From NCBI GenBank assembly GCA_039519185.1, contig CM076854.1, forward strand, positions 72,969,948-73,033,947: a stretch of 64,000 nt of DNA, in the 5' to 3' direction. This DNA is from Astragalus membranaceus (taxonomy: Eukaryota; Streptophyta; Magnoliopsida; Fabales; Fabaceae). Position numbers and translations under genes: made by a program. Positions 11,820 through 24,070 of the stretch are shown here, piece after piece (the first letter of the stretch is position 1; each line of letters opens with the position of its first letter). Under the pieces are notes generated by a model. It did no database searches, was not told the origin of the DNA, and saw nothing but the letters and a program-made list of their open reading frames with translations.

Positions 11820-12950
11820 TTCAATTATTTCGCGGTGTAGGTATGATGCACAAATCGATCATTCAACCCTCGCCTTGTTTTTCACCGATCGTTTAGAATC
11901 ACCCATGAATCTATAAAACAACTTGATTAGAACATTTCATTCATTCTATGCTAGATGAACGGAGAGATGCTCCATAGAATCAAAGAAACCAGGTGGAAAT
12001 ACTATCTCCTTCTTACATAGAATGAATGAAATGTTCTGTTCCATCCTATCAAGGTCAACATCTCTTAAAGACGGAGAACACAAATCATTAAAAAATTGAC
12101 TCACTTCAGTTAGCGGATTTAGAACATGCGTCGGTAAAGAACTAAACGCAATAGGGAGTAAACATTACATAAATACATGACAATCATGACTTTTAATCCC
12201 AATCATTCTTCTCTTTTTCACATCAACGCTTCTTGACAAATTAGAAGAATATGCATCTGGAAATTTCAGTTCTTTTATCCACTGATAAACTAAATTTGTT
12301 TGCTCGATAGTTAATGAGTAACATGCTTTGGGTTTGAGCATCTTTCCATTAGCTTGTGTCTTCAAATTTAAGTCCTTTCGATTGCAGTAAAGAGCAACGT
12401 CCAATCTCGCCTTATCATTGTCCTTTGTTTTACCTGTTATGTTCATCACTGTGTTAAATATATTGTCAAAAAAAAAAATTCTCTATGTGCATCACATCAA
12501 GATTTTGCCTCAATAAATTATCTTTTCAATATGGGAGATCCCAAAAGATACTCCTCTTTGTCCAATTATGCGCTTGTCCATATCCATCGAATCGGGAAAC
12601 AAGGGGATCATCTATGATTTTGGGCAAATCTCTAACTCTATCCCAAACCTGGTCTGGAGCCAACCGAGGAGGCGGCTCATCATTTTCAACTTCCTTCTTC
12701 TTAAATGCATTCTTGTTCCTTCTAAATGCATTATCATATAAAAACCTACGATGCGAGTCAAACCAAGAACTCTCACCCCCGTGTTTCAAGGTAAATGCCT
12801 TTGTATGTTCCATACAATGTGGACATGCTAATTTACCATGAGTTTGCCAACCAGACAACATGCCATAAGCAGGGAAGTCATTAATGGTCCACATCAAAGC
12901 GGCTCTCATCATAAAATTCTCCTTCCGTGCGTAATCGTAAGTCGAGACAT
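11820..12950 (-). pseudogene. CACTA (En/Spm) TNP2 transposase pseudogene, C-terminal part
   Basis: This is the downstream half of a TNP2-type transposase of a CACTA element. It continues the fragment at 37848-39077, from which LTR element B separates it. The reading frame runs from YDYARKENFMMRAALMWTIN through a pair of Cys/His motifs (ACPHCMEHTKAF) to WTKRSIFWDLPY. It meets a TGA at about 12526 and a frame change in a poly-T run near 12475, then resumes with DVALYCNRKDLNLK (12165-12449). Further downstream it reads LPTHVLNPLTEVSQFFNDLC, DSMEHLPVHLA-like and HREIIEEGSF-like pieces. Homology fades at about 11820, so the element's far end is missing. TNP2 would bind and cut transposon ends in the nucleus; this copy is dead. 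Confidence 0.88.
12946..12950 (+). repeat. Target-site duplication of element B, left copy
   Basis: GACAT directly precedes the LTR start at 12951 and recurs at 37848-37852 directly after the other LTR. It lies within the TNP2 coding sequence. Confidence 0.9.
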
Positions 12951-15593
12951 TGTAACACCCTTTTTTCACCCATCGTTTATTCATAATTTATCAGAGTTTT
13001 TCGCGCCAAAAGAGTGTCGCATTTTTCAACGTAAAACAAAAATTCGTAGCTTCTCAAAACATGCAGCAGAACTATTTAACATCGTTTAAAAACATCAACA
13101 ACCGACAAAGTGCAAAGTGCACCAATTACTAAAAGATTCAACATCAACCGAAATTTAATTAAAAACAGTAATCGACCCTTCCCCCAAGTGCTACCTATCA
13201 GAGCAGACGACACCAGGCAAAAGGAAGACTACAATCTTCACTCGGGCTCACCTATAAAGTAACAACCACAAAAAGGGGTGAGATTCCATACAATATAAGA
13301 AGTGTATGAAAGACCACATACAAAGCTCAAGACATCAATTAATCACAACAAGCAACATCACTCTTAACAGTTAATAACAGCTAAGTACACATTAACACGT
13401 CACTTTCACAACAACACATCACTTTAACAACACATCACAATGGCCAAACAACTTCATTCAATCAGTCGTGCAATATGAATGCGATATGAGACTCAAGCAA
13501 TGCACATGCATGTGGTACCAACCTACGTCACTGGCCAAAGGCCTAATTTCCTCGTCGCTGACACAAGGCCTAATGTTCATGGTATGCATGCGGCTCAATG
13601 ATGTATGCACAACAGTCAAACAATCACACATCAACGTCACTGGCCATAGGACTAAATCACATCACTGGCCGAATGGCCTAAAATATAGACAACGCTGGCC
13701 ATAGGCCTACGTCACAACAACAACAAAATATCCATCAAATCAGCCACAACAATAGTTACACCAGTCCACAACACCAAAAGTACACCAAAAATAGTTTACA
13801 CCAGCTCACGATACTATATTACATCAAGAAGGGCTTCAAACATCAAAATAGTTTTACTACGCCAACGATAACAACCACCGGGGATAGCCACTTGAGGCGC
13901 CCAGAAAACATCAGAAAAATAGACCACACTGCCTCAAATTAGAATATTCAGTTAGGCCTCTGAATAAGCTTTCCAAAACATTTTGAATCGTCTCAATCGG
14001 ACCTCCGAGTCAAAAGTTATTTCGAAAACAATTTTGGAAAAACTAAGACATCCTGAAAGTGGCGCCCAGCGAAGGGGATCCAACCAAATTTTCGCAAAAG
14101 TGAACAATTCGCACAGGAGCAAGAATGGAATGACTCAATATGATTAGGCAAGGCATCCAGCAAAGGCACAGACCAAAACACCAAGAGAAACAGAATAGGG
14201 CTTGGCCCCCATGGGTAGGGATCCGAAGACAGCAACACAACACAGAATGGCAACACAGCACAAGTGCTGAATTCCTACAGCAGTACACCTACTTCGGCGA
14301 ATTAATTAAAATAGCAAACGACATCGGATTTCATCAAAAGACCACTCATCGGAAAGCCCTCTGAGTGTAGTTTCTGCCTATGATTTTTATTTTTCAAAAT
14401 AAGTATCCAGTTGGTACAGTTTTTCAAAACACTACACTGTGGTACCAAAATCGGACAGAACTCTCTACCCAGCTTGCAACCAAATTTTCTTTCTCATTTC
14501 TTAATGAAATTTCGTGAAACCAGTGCCTATTTCGTAGAGAATTAAGTCTACTTTCCAATGAAACAAGAATCGTTCAAAACAGAGTTCAATTGATAACACA
14601 AAGCCTACAAAAACCGAACCTACTCACAGTTTGATTCCAGAAATTTGACCTAACACTCATAACTTGAGCTACACAACTCCAAATTGAGCGAAACCAGTGC
14701 CAAAACGACCGGCTTTAAGTCTATTTTCAAAAACAAACATCCACATAATTTTTGGATCAACCAAACAGTACCAGTTTCAGAAAAACCGAAACAGTGTCCA
14801 GAAATGCACAAAGACCATAAACAAGTAGAACTCATCATGATCAATTCCCAAACAACAATTTCAACACCACATACTTATGCATTTGCTCAAACACTTGACA
14901 TGCAAAATCATAAATTCTCAACAACATATCATCATATGGCAACAATTATTATTATGAGCATAACAACATGTCATTTAGGCATAGGAATGTGAGGAAATCA
15001 AGCATACATCAAATTACTCAACAAGGCACACAATCATAGGGCATACAATTTTTCAAGACAACAATATGGTGATCAAGACACTCTAAAACCCCACATGTAG
15101 ATCCCTCATAAACCCTTATATTGAATTAAATCCCACCCTTACCTTTTAGAAGAATTCGAAATCCCTTTAGCCTTAAAACCTTGGAGCCCTAGCTTTTTCC
15201 TTCTCTCTCTCTTGTTCTTGGTTCTCGCCTCTTCTCCTTTCTTTTCCACTAGTGCTCCCTCACTCTCCAAGTCGTTACTCTTCTTTTCTTTTTTCTAAAA
15301 TATGCGCTAACCTTTCATGAAACCCCTAATCACTAAACCCTTCTCATGACTTACCACTCCTTTGGGCTTTTTCTTCTTACTAACTAATTCGAATACCATG
15401 GTGGGCATATCCACCTCACTTAATTATTTTCTAACCCCTCTATGGAACAACCCATACTAATCATGTAATAATAATTAATTCTATTATTATTTTTACCACT
15501 TAATCTCTATTTAATTAAATCTACCAAATAAATGTAATCAAATGAATCACACAAATAATTAAATAAGCATTTGAATGAAAATGGGGTGTTACA
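12951..15593 (-). mobile_element. LTR of element B (3' LTR in the minus-strand sense)
   Basis: 2643 bp, starting TGTAACACCC and ending GGGGTGTTACA on the plus strand. The same sequence forms the interrupted LTR at 28338-37847. It includes a cluster of GGCC-N3/4-GGCC boxes (13530-13710) and a pyrimidine-rich end (15185-15300). The open frames in it (for example 14017-14256 or 14684-14992) have no domain and are repeated in the other LTR. Confidence 0.92.
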
Positions 15594-15625
15594 ACTCTCC
15601 CCCACTTAAAAGAATTTCGCCCTCG
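15594..15625 (-). promoter_or_regulatory. Polypurine tract of element B
   Basis: On the minus strand the sequence AAGTGGGGGAGAGT abuts the LTR start. This purine run would prime plus-strand DNA during reverse transcription. It is only about 50 bp after the gag stop codon. Confidence 0.75.
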
Positions 15626-15655
15626 AAATTACCTGCTAACACGAACACTTTCCCG

Positions 15656-16117
15656 CTAACTCTCTTTCTTCGGCTTCTGGCACTGACTGGTGATGTGCCC
15701 CTCCTCGTTGCAGTTGAAGCAGACACTCTCCTTGTGCACGCATGCCGCACTCTTATGACCAATCTTCCCGCACTTGAAACACACTACGCCCGCAGGAGCG
15801 TCTCGCCCACTTGACTTCTGGCCCTCAGCAACTCTCGGTCCACCTCTCTCAGTAGGAACAGCATACGGCTTGCTCCGGTCCTGATGCTTGTTCTTCTCAT
15901 TAAGGATCTTGCGATGAGCGTTGTGATCCTCCTCATATATTCTGCAGCTGTCGATCAAGTCAGTGAAGGTACGGATCTTTTGGTAGGCGATCGCCTTCTT
16001 GATCTCCGGCTTCAACCCATTTTCAAACTTTATGCACTTAGAAAGTTCTGCCGTCGCCTCACTATAGTGCGGGTAGAACTTCGCCAGCTCCACGAACTTC
16101 GCCGCATACTCCGTTTC
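15656..16117 (-). pseudogene. Element B gag, C-terminal half with two zinc knuckles (split by element A)
   Basis: This is the nucleocapsid end of a Ty3/gypsy gag. Two CCHC zinc knuckles are visible: CFKCGKIGHKSAAC and CFNCNEEGHITSQC, at about residues 254-267 and 274-287 of the pre-insertion protein. The frame ends QKPKKES and a stop at 15656. Counting the 5-bp target duplication once, this half and the half at 27789-28216 total 885 nt in one frame (294 residues plus stop), so gag was open when element A inserted. No protease, RT or integrase follows; the polypurine tract comes next. Gag proteins package the element's RNA in cytoplasmic particles. Confidence 0.88.
16113..16117 (+). repeat. 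Target-site duplication of element A, left copy
   Basis: GTTTC here and GTTAC at 27789-27793 differ at one base. Removing element A and one copy restores the gag reading frame of element B, which supports this assignment. Confidence 0.8.
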
Positions 16118-18835
16118 TGTAACATCCCCAAAATAATTAATGGGATTATTTGGATGTTAACCCAATTAAACTAATTTAGTACTCGACTGGTAAGAGATAA
16201 GTGTAATATGGTAATTTGGAATCGAAATAAGAGATTTCGATCAATATGGTAATTTGACCGCGTTACAGCTTATATATTAAATAAATAAATATAAGTGTGT
16301 GTGTGTGTTAAAGAGAAAGGAAAGAAAAAGAATTAAGAAAGAAAAGAAAGAAAGAATGCGAGAGAGAGTTACAGAGAGGGGAAAGGAGAGAAAGAGAGAA
16401 AAGAAGAGAATGGGTTTGGGAGGAAGAAGAGGAGCTAGAGAGAGATTGGCTCACCGAAACGACTTCCTTCCAACACAAAAAATGTTCGGTGTTCCTTCCT
16501 CTTCGATTTGGTACCAACATCATCATCATCAACTCACTCTCCATCCCTTTGCCATTTTCGAATTTGAGACAAAATTGAGGGATTTTGTGGTATTCATTTT
16601 CTTTGTGGGTCATGAAGCATGGAAACTTGAAATGGAAGCTTGGGTATTAAGGCTAGGGCGATTTTGAAGGAGCAAAGGTTAGGGATTGAGAAATCAAAAT
16701 AATTGGGGTTATGTGTGAATAGTGTCATGGAGGTTAGAGGAGGAAGATGATGAATAGTATCCATGGAGAATTTCGGGGAATTCGGCATTTCGGTCAAAAG
16801 AGGTTTCGTGATCGAGCGGAAAGTTTTGGAAGCGGATTTGAGCGTCGTCGGAACGGAAAGTTTATGCGGGGAATGTTCGTGTGGTTACTCGGTGAATTCG
16901 GCTCGATCGTGGTTCACGCTTCAAGGGTGAGTTTTACTCACGTTTAGGCTTTTGAATTAATAAACTTAATTTGTGAAATGTGTTTCGGTTTTGGTTCGTT
17001 ATCGAAAACGTATTTTGTACGAAAATCGTGTTTTATGTCCAATTGGTTTTTGGATTGATTGATTGATGATTATTATTGTTTGTATATGTTTTGGACTGTT
17101 TTTATGTTGGGACTGGACTGGAACAGGTATCGGAATTGGTCGGAACGACGAAAAATGCGAAAACGGGATAAAATACACTGCTGTCAAAAGCGCACGAACA
17201 GTGCGTCCCAGGCGCACGGACTGTGCGTGTCATTCTGTTTCTGTTTTCAAAAATGCATTACAGGGCGCACGACCCGTGTGTATGGGCGCACGAACCGTGC
17301 GCTGTGTTCTGTCCAAAATTTTCCAAACTTGCCCGAAACGATCCCGATCGATTCCAATCCTCTCCTAATCCTTTCCTAACCCTTCTATAATGATATTAGG
17401 CTTATAATGCCATGATTTTTGGTATGTTTCAAAAGGATTTTATAAAATACTTTTGAAGTTGAAATTCTTTCGAAAAGCCGAACAATAGTACACGTGTGCG
17501 GATATGTTTTATTTATAACAAATGGACTATGAGTCCTATGTAGTAAAGTAAAATTTAATGAACTAAATGTTCATATGATTGTAGATATATATATATTATA
17601 TCGAGTTTGGGTGACAACCCATGTTGACATACTAGGCGGGGTAGTCATGAACCCTTACCCTAGGCTCCGTGCCATTAGGAGACACTATTGGTTATGGGGT
17701 TCACCGGAAGATGCAAGGTTTGCGGCCGGTGTTGTGTTAAAAGTAATTGTACTACGTTCACCGGAAGATGCAAGGTTTGCGGCCGGTGTTGTGTTAAAAG
17801 TAATTGTACTACGTTCACCGGAAGATGCAAGGTTTGCGGCCGGTGTTGTGTTTCCGGTGTTGTGTTAAAAGTAATTGTACTACGTTCACCGGAAGATGCA
17901 AGGTTTGTGGCCGGTGTTGTGTTAAAAGTAATTGTACTACGTTCACCGGAAGATGCAAGGTTTGCGGCCGGTGTTGTGTAAAAGTAATTGTACTACGTTC
18001 ACCGGAAGATGCAAGGTTTGCGGCCGGTGTTGTGTTAAAAGTAATTGTACTACGTTCACCGGAAGATGCAAGGTTTGCGGCCGGTGTTGTGTTAAAAGTG
18101 ATTGTACTACATTCACCGGAAGATGCAAGGTTTGCGGCCGGTGTTGTGTTAAAAGTAATTGTACTACGTTCACCGGAAGATGCAAGGTTTGCGCCCGGTG
18201 TTGTGTTAAAAGTAATTGTACTACGTTCGCCGGAAGATGCAAGGTTTGCGGCCGGTGGTATGTAGAAAGGCCTAGGATGCTAGTTCATCGGGAGACGCAA
18301 GTGGATTGCAGCCGGTGTCTTACTAGGTCGAAGCCTTATTGTATGGTATACCGGGATTAGCAAGTGGATTGCAGTCGCTGCCGTGTCAAATCATACAAAC
18401 GTTTTAAATGGACCGAGAGTGTTAGTAGGGGTCTCGGTAGAACTCACTGAGATTGTATCTCATTGTTTATATGTTGTGGTTTTACAGATAAACAGTGAAA
18501 GTGGAGATCCAAGAGGCACGAGTAGGTGGTACTCGGATGGCTGCTGAACACTTAGCTTTTATGCTTAAGTTATGTTTTCCCTTATTAGTTATGTATCACA
18601 ACATTATGTCTTTAACTGTTGTAAAAGTTATGTATTTATTTCCGCTTTCTTGTGCGATATTGAACACTGTATTTCACTGATGGTTTATGGTCTTATTTAT
18701 GTTTAAGACTGTTCTGTTGTTATTCAGTGAAAATTTTATTGTGGTGTTCAGTATTTAAACAGGAAATATATCTCTGATGTTTTAGGAATGGTGCACTTGG
18801 GTATTTTTACTCGATAAAAATACTGGGGTGTTACA
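16118..18835 (+). mobile_element. 5' LTR of element A (Ty3/gypsy-like)
   Basis: 2718 bp, beginning TGTAACATCCCC and ending GGGGTGTTACA; a tRNA-Met primer site follows directly. Relative to the 3' LTR it has lost about 65 bp near 16193. It retains about 30 bp near 16432 that the 3' LTR lacks. It carries a purine-rich block (16310-16430), a cluster of GCGCACG/CGTGCGC dyads (17190-17310) and a 57-bp tandem array (17700-18260). Open frames such as 16299-16667 recur in the 3' LTR and show no domain. Confidence 0.93.
17700..18260 (+). repeat. 57-bp tandem array in the 5' LTR of A, 10 units
   Basis: Units start at about 17700, 17757, 17814, 17885, 17942, 17998, 18055, 18112, 18169 and 18226. Each has a core CACCGG-N18-CCGGTG followed by a 27-bp spacer containing AAAAGTAATTGTACTACG. 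The third unit has a 14-bp internal duplication, and the fifth lacks one T. Two decayed related units follow to about 18392. 57 is 19 codons, so several frames stay open through the array. Confidence 0.95.
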
Positions 18836-18837
18836 GT

Positions 18838-18849
18838 TGGTATCAGAGC
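18838..18849 (+). promoter_or_regulatory. Primer binding site of element A (tRNA-Met type)
   Basis: TGGTATCAGAGC lies two bases after the LTR end. It matches the plant initiator tRNA-Met complement used by most plant gypsy and copia elements. Confidence 0.88.
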
Positions 18850-18959
18850 AGCTCGACCTAGTCGGACTTAGTTTAGGGTTGAGTCGATTCCTTGTTAGTC
18901 CTGGTTGTAATTACACTTGTGATGCTAAGAGGCATTGAGCCTGATCAACTTAATACTTA

Positions 18960-19738
18960 GTGCATCATAAGCGGAATTATGGCAAGATGATCAAGACGCA
19001 ATCCTCGACCAAGACCGGGATCTCCAACCGGTGCATCCTCGGGAAAGGTGACATGACGACGGAAGAATACACCGCTAAGTTTGAGAAGTTGTCTCAGTTT
19101 TTCCAAGTGGTAAAGTAAGCTCCGGGTGACGAATGGAGAATGCAGAAGTATAAGAAGGGCATAAGTGCTTTTATGACTTGGGGGTCGCAGTTTTTATACT
19201 ATTACCAATTATGTTGCCTTAGTGCGATCAGTCTATGTCGCCGAGGATGATCTCATATGAAATATGGGAAAGGAAATAAGGTAGTTGAATTATCAACTCC
19301 GAATGCAAAGTCCTAAGATAATTTCATCAAAGGAAAAGCAGATGCAATTCTTTGATTCTTCAAAAGGTCAGAAGATGTTCTGACTGTGGAAAGCCTCACA
19401 GCGGTGATTGCAAGCGAAGATCTAATCGGTGCTATTATAGAAATGTAGAGGGTCACTATGGTAAAGAGTGCCCCGTAAGGAAAAGTTCCAAGGAGTCACA
19501 AGCAGCTCCAAGGCAAGGACGAGTCAACACTTTGGATGCTCAGACAGTTACAACTGTTGACAAGTTACTGAGGGTTATGGGATCAGTTTTCAATAACTCG
19601 ATCAGTATATTATATGATTCGGGTGCAACCTATTGCTGTATATCCCGATCGCGTGTGAATCGGTTGGGATCAGCCTTATCTCCGCTATCCGAGTCGATAA
19701 CCATCTTAACTGCTGCTAAGGGTCGTGTCCAGACCTAA
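18960..19738 (+). pseudogene. Element A gag/protease remnant
   Basis: Gag-like sequence is broken by stops before 19352. The open part at 19352-19738 has a decayed zinc-knuckle pair (CSDCGKPHSGDC, and CYYRNVEGHYGKEC with the second Cys replaced by Arg). The aspartic protease motif ILYDSGATYCCIS follows, then LTAAKGRVQT and a stop. A parallel and better kept sequence is in element C at 33331-33794. The product would be non-functional. Confidence 0.82.
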
Positions 19739-20159
19739 TCTTTGTATAGAATTGTCTACTTGTCTTAGGAGGCAGAAATTTCGTTGTAAAAATTATGTTT
19801 GCCTATGAGAAGTGTGGACACGATTTTGGGTATGAATTGGATGACTGCAAATCATGTTGCAATCGGCTGTGTTAATCAACTATCAGCTTCGCTTCAGAAC
19901 CAGTTGAATTGTCTAGGACAAATTCTGAAGCGGTTACCTAGTTCACCTTAGACGGTCAATCTTCATTCCAAGGTGCGGAAGCACATGTTAGTGTGTTATC
20001 TGCATCCACTGAAATTAGTTTAGATTTGGCGAACATTCAGGTTGTGAATGACTTTCTGGATGTTTTCACGATGAAATTTCTTCTGAACCTCCAGAGCGAG
20101 AGGTAGAGTTTACTGTAGAATTGGTTCCTGACTCGGGATCAATACCTATTGTTTCTTAT

Positions 20160-21389
20160 TGAATGTTCCTTTAGAATTAAAGGAAATGGAGTCTCAACTT
20201 GAAGAGTCGATGTTAAAGAAATTCATTCGACCGAGTGCTTCTCTAAGGAGTGCTCTGGTGTGGTTAGTCAAAAGGAAAGATGGTAGCATGAGATTGTGCA
20301 TTGATTATCGATAACTCAACAAAGTGACAATCAAGAACAAATATCCTTTGCCAAGGATACACGAATTGCTGGATCAACTTCGAGGTGCCGTAATGTTTTC
20401 AAAAATTGATCTGAGGTCAGGTTATCATCAATTAAAAGTTAGAGCCTTAGATATTCCGAAGACAGCTTTCCGTATTAGGTATGGACATTACGAGTTAGTA
20501 GTGATGCCTTTCGGTCTACCTAATGCTCCAGCGGTATTCATGGATTACATGAACAGGGTTTTCCACCCTTACCGGGATCAGTTTGTTGTAGTTTTCATTT
20601 ATGATATCTTGGTGTACTCTAAGACTATTGGGGAGCATGCCCAACATCTCCGCATTATTCTGAACGTACTCCGAGAGAAGAAATTGTGTGCCAAGCCGTC
20701 GAAGAGTGACTTCTGGATGCCGGAAGTGAAGTTTTTGGGACACGCGATTTCCCAATCGGGAGTTGCGGTGGATCCTAGTAAGGTGGAAGCGGTGTTGAAT
20801 TGGGAACGACCAACGTTAGCCACCGAAATCAGAAGTTTTCTAAGTCTAGCCGGGTACTACAGGAAGTTTATCGAAGGATTCTCACTATTGGTTCTTCCAC
20901 TTACTTGGTTAACTCGTAAGGGTCAACCTTTTACGCGGGATGCCGATTGTGAAGAATGTTTTCAAGATTTGAAGGTTCGGTTGACTTCTGCTCCAATCCA
21001 TATTCTTCCAGATCCGTCTTTGCAATTCCAAATTTACAGCGATGCTTCTGGGAAGGGTTTAGGATGTGTTCTTGCGCAGAATCAACAAGAGGTAGCATAT
21101 GCATCCAGACAATTAAGGTCTCAATGAGAAGAGTTATCCGACTCACGATTTGTAATTGGCAGCTATTGTGTATGCACTGAAGATTTGGAGACGTTACCTG
21201 TATGGGTCTCGTTTCGAAGTCTTTAGTGATCACAAAAGTTTAAAGTATCTGTTTGATCAGAAAGAACTGAATAGCAGGCAGAGAAGTGTGTTGAGTTTCT
21301 GGAGGATTATGAATTTGTGTTGATGTAGCATTCAAGAGAGGTCAGTGTTGTAACTGATGCACTGAGTAGGAAGTCCATCCATATGACCG
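20160..21389 (+). pseudogene. Element A reverse transcriptase/RNase H remnant
   Basis: Ty3/gypsy RT. After RLCIDYR a TAA at 20312-20314 replaces the usual Gln codon. The open frame at 20324-21127 (267 aa) has KIDLRSGYHQL, MPFGLPNAPAVFM and FLGHAIS motifs. The catalytic box reads FIYD (20594-20605) where family members have FIDD, so one metal-binding Asp is lost. RNase H begins at IYSDASGKGLGCVL, then a TGA at 21125 interrupts it; DALSRKS near 21357 marks its end. Integrase is absent: the sequence passes in about 300 bp to the polypurine tract. Confidence 0.9.
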
Positions 21390-21671
21390 AGTTTATTGAT
21401 GCATGAGATGGAATCATCGGAGTCTTTTAGAGACTTAAATCTGAATTCAAGATCAAGGAGGAACCGGTTAGTGTTGAGCCATATGAAGATCTCTAGCTCA
21501 TTAAAGGATTCTATTCGCTTAGCACGGGAAGTTGATGTGTCAACTTTAGAAAGATTTTCTACACTCATTTCGTTAATTCAAGATTGTTTTCTCGCAAATT
21601 TAGACCTTTCTGGGAATGTCGATCCTCGGTTAGTCGGATGAAAGACTTAGCGAAATTTTGAGGACCAAATT

Positions 21672-21689
21672 CTTTCAAGTTGGGGAGAA
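21672..21689 (+). promoter_or_regulatory. Polypurine tract of element A
   Basis: CAAGTTGGGGAGAA abuts the 3' LTR start at 21690. The same tract precedes the 3' LTR of element C. Confidence 0.8.
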
Positions 21690-23325
21690 TGTAACATCCC
21701 CAAAATAATTAATGGGATTATTTGGATGTTAACCCAATTAAACTAATTTAGTACTCGACTGGTAAATTTAATGAGTGCTAAAATTATTTATTTGTTGTCA
21801 TCGGATCGTTAACCGGATAATACGGGTCAAGGAAGTTTTGGAATCGAAATAAGAGATTTCGATCAATATGGTAATTTGACCGCGTTACAGCTTATATATT
21901 AAATAAATAAATATAAGTGTGTGTGTGTGTTAAAGAGAAAGGAAAGAAAAAGAATTAAGAAAGAAAAGAAAGAAAGAATGCGAGAGAGAGTTACAGAGAG
22001 GGGAAAGGAGAGAAAGAGAGAAAAGAAGAGAATGGGTTTGGGAGGAAGAAGAGAACGACTTTCTTCCAACACGAAAAATGTTCGGCGTTCCTTCCTCTTC
22101 GATTTGGTACCAACATCATCATCATCAACTCACTCTCCATCCCTTTGCCATTTTCGAATTTGAGACAAAATTGAGGGATTTTGTGGTATTCATTTTCTTT
22201 GTGGGTCATGAAGCATGGAAACTTGAAATGGAAGCTTGGGTATTAAGGCTAGGGCGATTTTGAAGGAGCAAAGGTTAGGGATTGAGAAATCAAAATAATT
22301 GGGGTTATGTGTGACTAGTGTCATGGAGGTTAGAGGAGGAAGATGATGAATAGTATCCATGGAGAATTTCGGGGAATTCGGCATTTCGGTCAAAAGAGGT
22401 TTCGTGATCGAGCGGAAAGTTTTGGAAGCGGATTTGAGCGTCGTCGGAACGGAAAGTTTATGCGGGGAATGTTCGTGTGGTTACTCGGTGAATTCGGCTC
22501 GATCGTGGTTCACGCTTCAAGGGTGAGTTTTACTCACGTTTAGGCTTTTGAATTAATAAACTTAATTTGTGAAATGTGTTTCGGTTTTGGTTCGTTATCG
22601 AAAACGTATTTTGTACGAAAATCGCGTTTTATGTCCAATTGGTTTTTGGATTGATTGATTGATGATTATTATTGTTTGTATATGTTTTGGACTGTTTTTA
22701 TGTTGGGACTGGACTGGAACAGGTATCGGAATTGGTCGGAACGACGAAAAATGCGAAAACGGGATAAAATACACTGCTGTCAAAAGTGCACGAACCGTGC
22801 GTCCCAGGTGTAACACCCCTTTTCTACCCGGTAATTTGTTTAATAAAAATATCAGAGTTTTCAAAATTTATTTACACCACAAGGGATGTCACACTTACTT
22901 CGCTAAAACGTCACACTTCAAATAACTCGCTTTTCAAAAACATTCTTATAATAACTTCAAAGCGTCATTATCAGTTAAAATACAACTTCACATCGAAAAT
23001 TCAACAGTTTAATCATAAAAGGCATTACAACTATGCCAGGCTTGCAATACTAAAATCCAATAACCACAATAGTCATAAATGACTTAAACAACATTCATTC
23101 CCCTCCCTAGTGTTACATATCAGAGCAGACGACCCGACTCAGCTAGTGAAGGTACCTAAGCCTTCACTCAAGGATCACCTGCACGTTACCGCATAGGGGT
23201 AACATTCAAACAGAAGGGGTGAGTTCATCTAACAATATAATAAAGCGTATGATAAGCACTATGCTAGAGCCAAGACACTATATCAACCACATCACGAACA
23301 TCAAGTCAATCATCAAGGATAAGCA

Positions 23326-23425
23326 GTCGATTACATCATCAAGGGTAAAACAGTCAATTACATCATCAAGGGTAAAACAGTCAATTACATCATCAAGGGT
23401 AAAACAGTCAATTACATCATCAAGT
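23326..23425 (+). repeat. 27-bp direct repeat in solo LTR E
   Basis: About four copies of a unit containing AGTCAATTACATCATCAAGG and GGTAAAAC. The unit length of 27 is divisible by three, which explains the repeated peptide of the open frame at 23219-23524. Confidence 0.85.
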
Positions 23426-23834
23426 TACTCGGCACAACGAGTCGTCACAATGTCATGCAGGAGTATGAAATGCAACCCACTCGCGGGCATATGCATGAGG
23501 TACCTTTTCACAAACGTCGCTTAGCCCTTAAGGCCTCATCGTCACTTAGCCACTCAGGCCCCAAAACGTCACTGGGTTTATGCATATGGGCATGAGACAC
23601 TATGACATGCACCACTCACAACACACAAACACACAATTACTCAAATCATAGTCAACTATGTGACCCGTCACTTACCGGTTTTTGCTCGCAAGAGCACAGC
23701 ACCTATCAAATTCACAATCAGCACACAACGTCCCTGGCCATTTAGGCCTTAACATCACTTAGCCCTTCGGGCCTCAAACGTCACTGGGTTTTCATCGTCA
23801 CTTACACATAAATATCAATCAACTCAAATCATAG

Positions 23835-24015
23835 CCACTGAGGGCAAAAACGTCATTTGACTAGCCACCAAGGGCATCCTCGTCATTTACACATCATTAC
23901 CATCAACTTTGGCCACTAGGGGCAAAACAGTCATTTGACTAGCCACCAAGGGCATCCTCGTCATTTACACATCATTACCATCAACTTTGGCCACTAGGGG
24001 CAAAACAGTCATTTT
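23835..24015 (+). repeat. About 87-bp tandem duplication in solo LTR E
   Basis: The block containing AGCCACCAAGGGCATCCTCG and TTTGGCCACTAGGGGCAAAA is present twice in direct order, with a third partial copy upstream. Confidence 0.8.
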
Positions 24016-24070
24016 AGACCACAACAGCACATAGGGACCAAAACAGCACGCTAAACAGAGGAAAAATGTT

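Noticed and set aside
14017..14364. Conserved frames present at 14 kb and again at 29.4 kb
   Set aside because: Both positions are the two LTRs of element B; conservation reflects LTR identity, not a gene.
16299..16667. Frames shared between 16.3 and 21.9 kb, and between 30.6 and 35.0 kb
   Set aside because: They are LTR copies of elements A and C, including purine-rich stretches; no protein signature.
17575..18360. Long open frames with CxxC or SPEDARFAAGVV repeats as real genes (also at 26293-27313)
   Set aside because: They are all translations of the same 57-bp array within LTRs; several frames on both strands are open because the unit is 19 codons.
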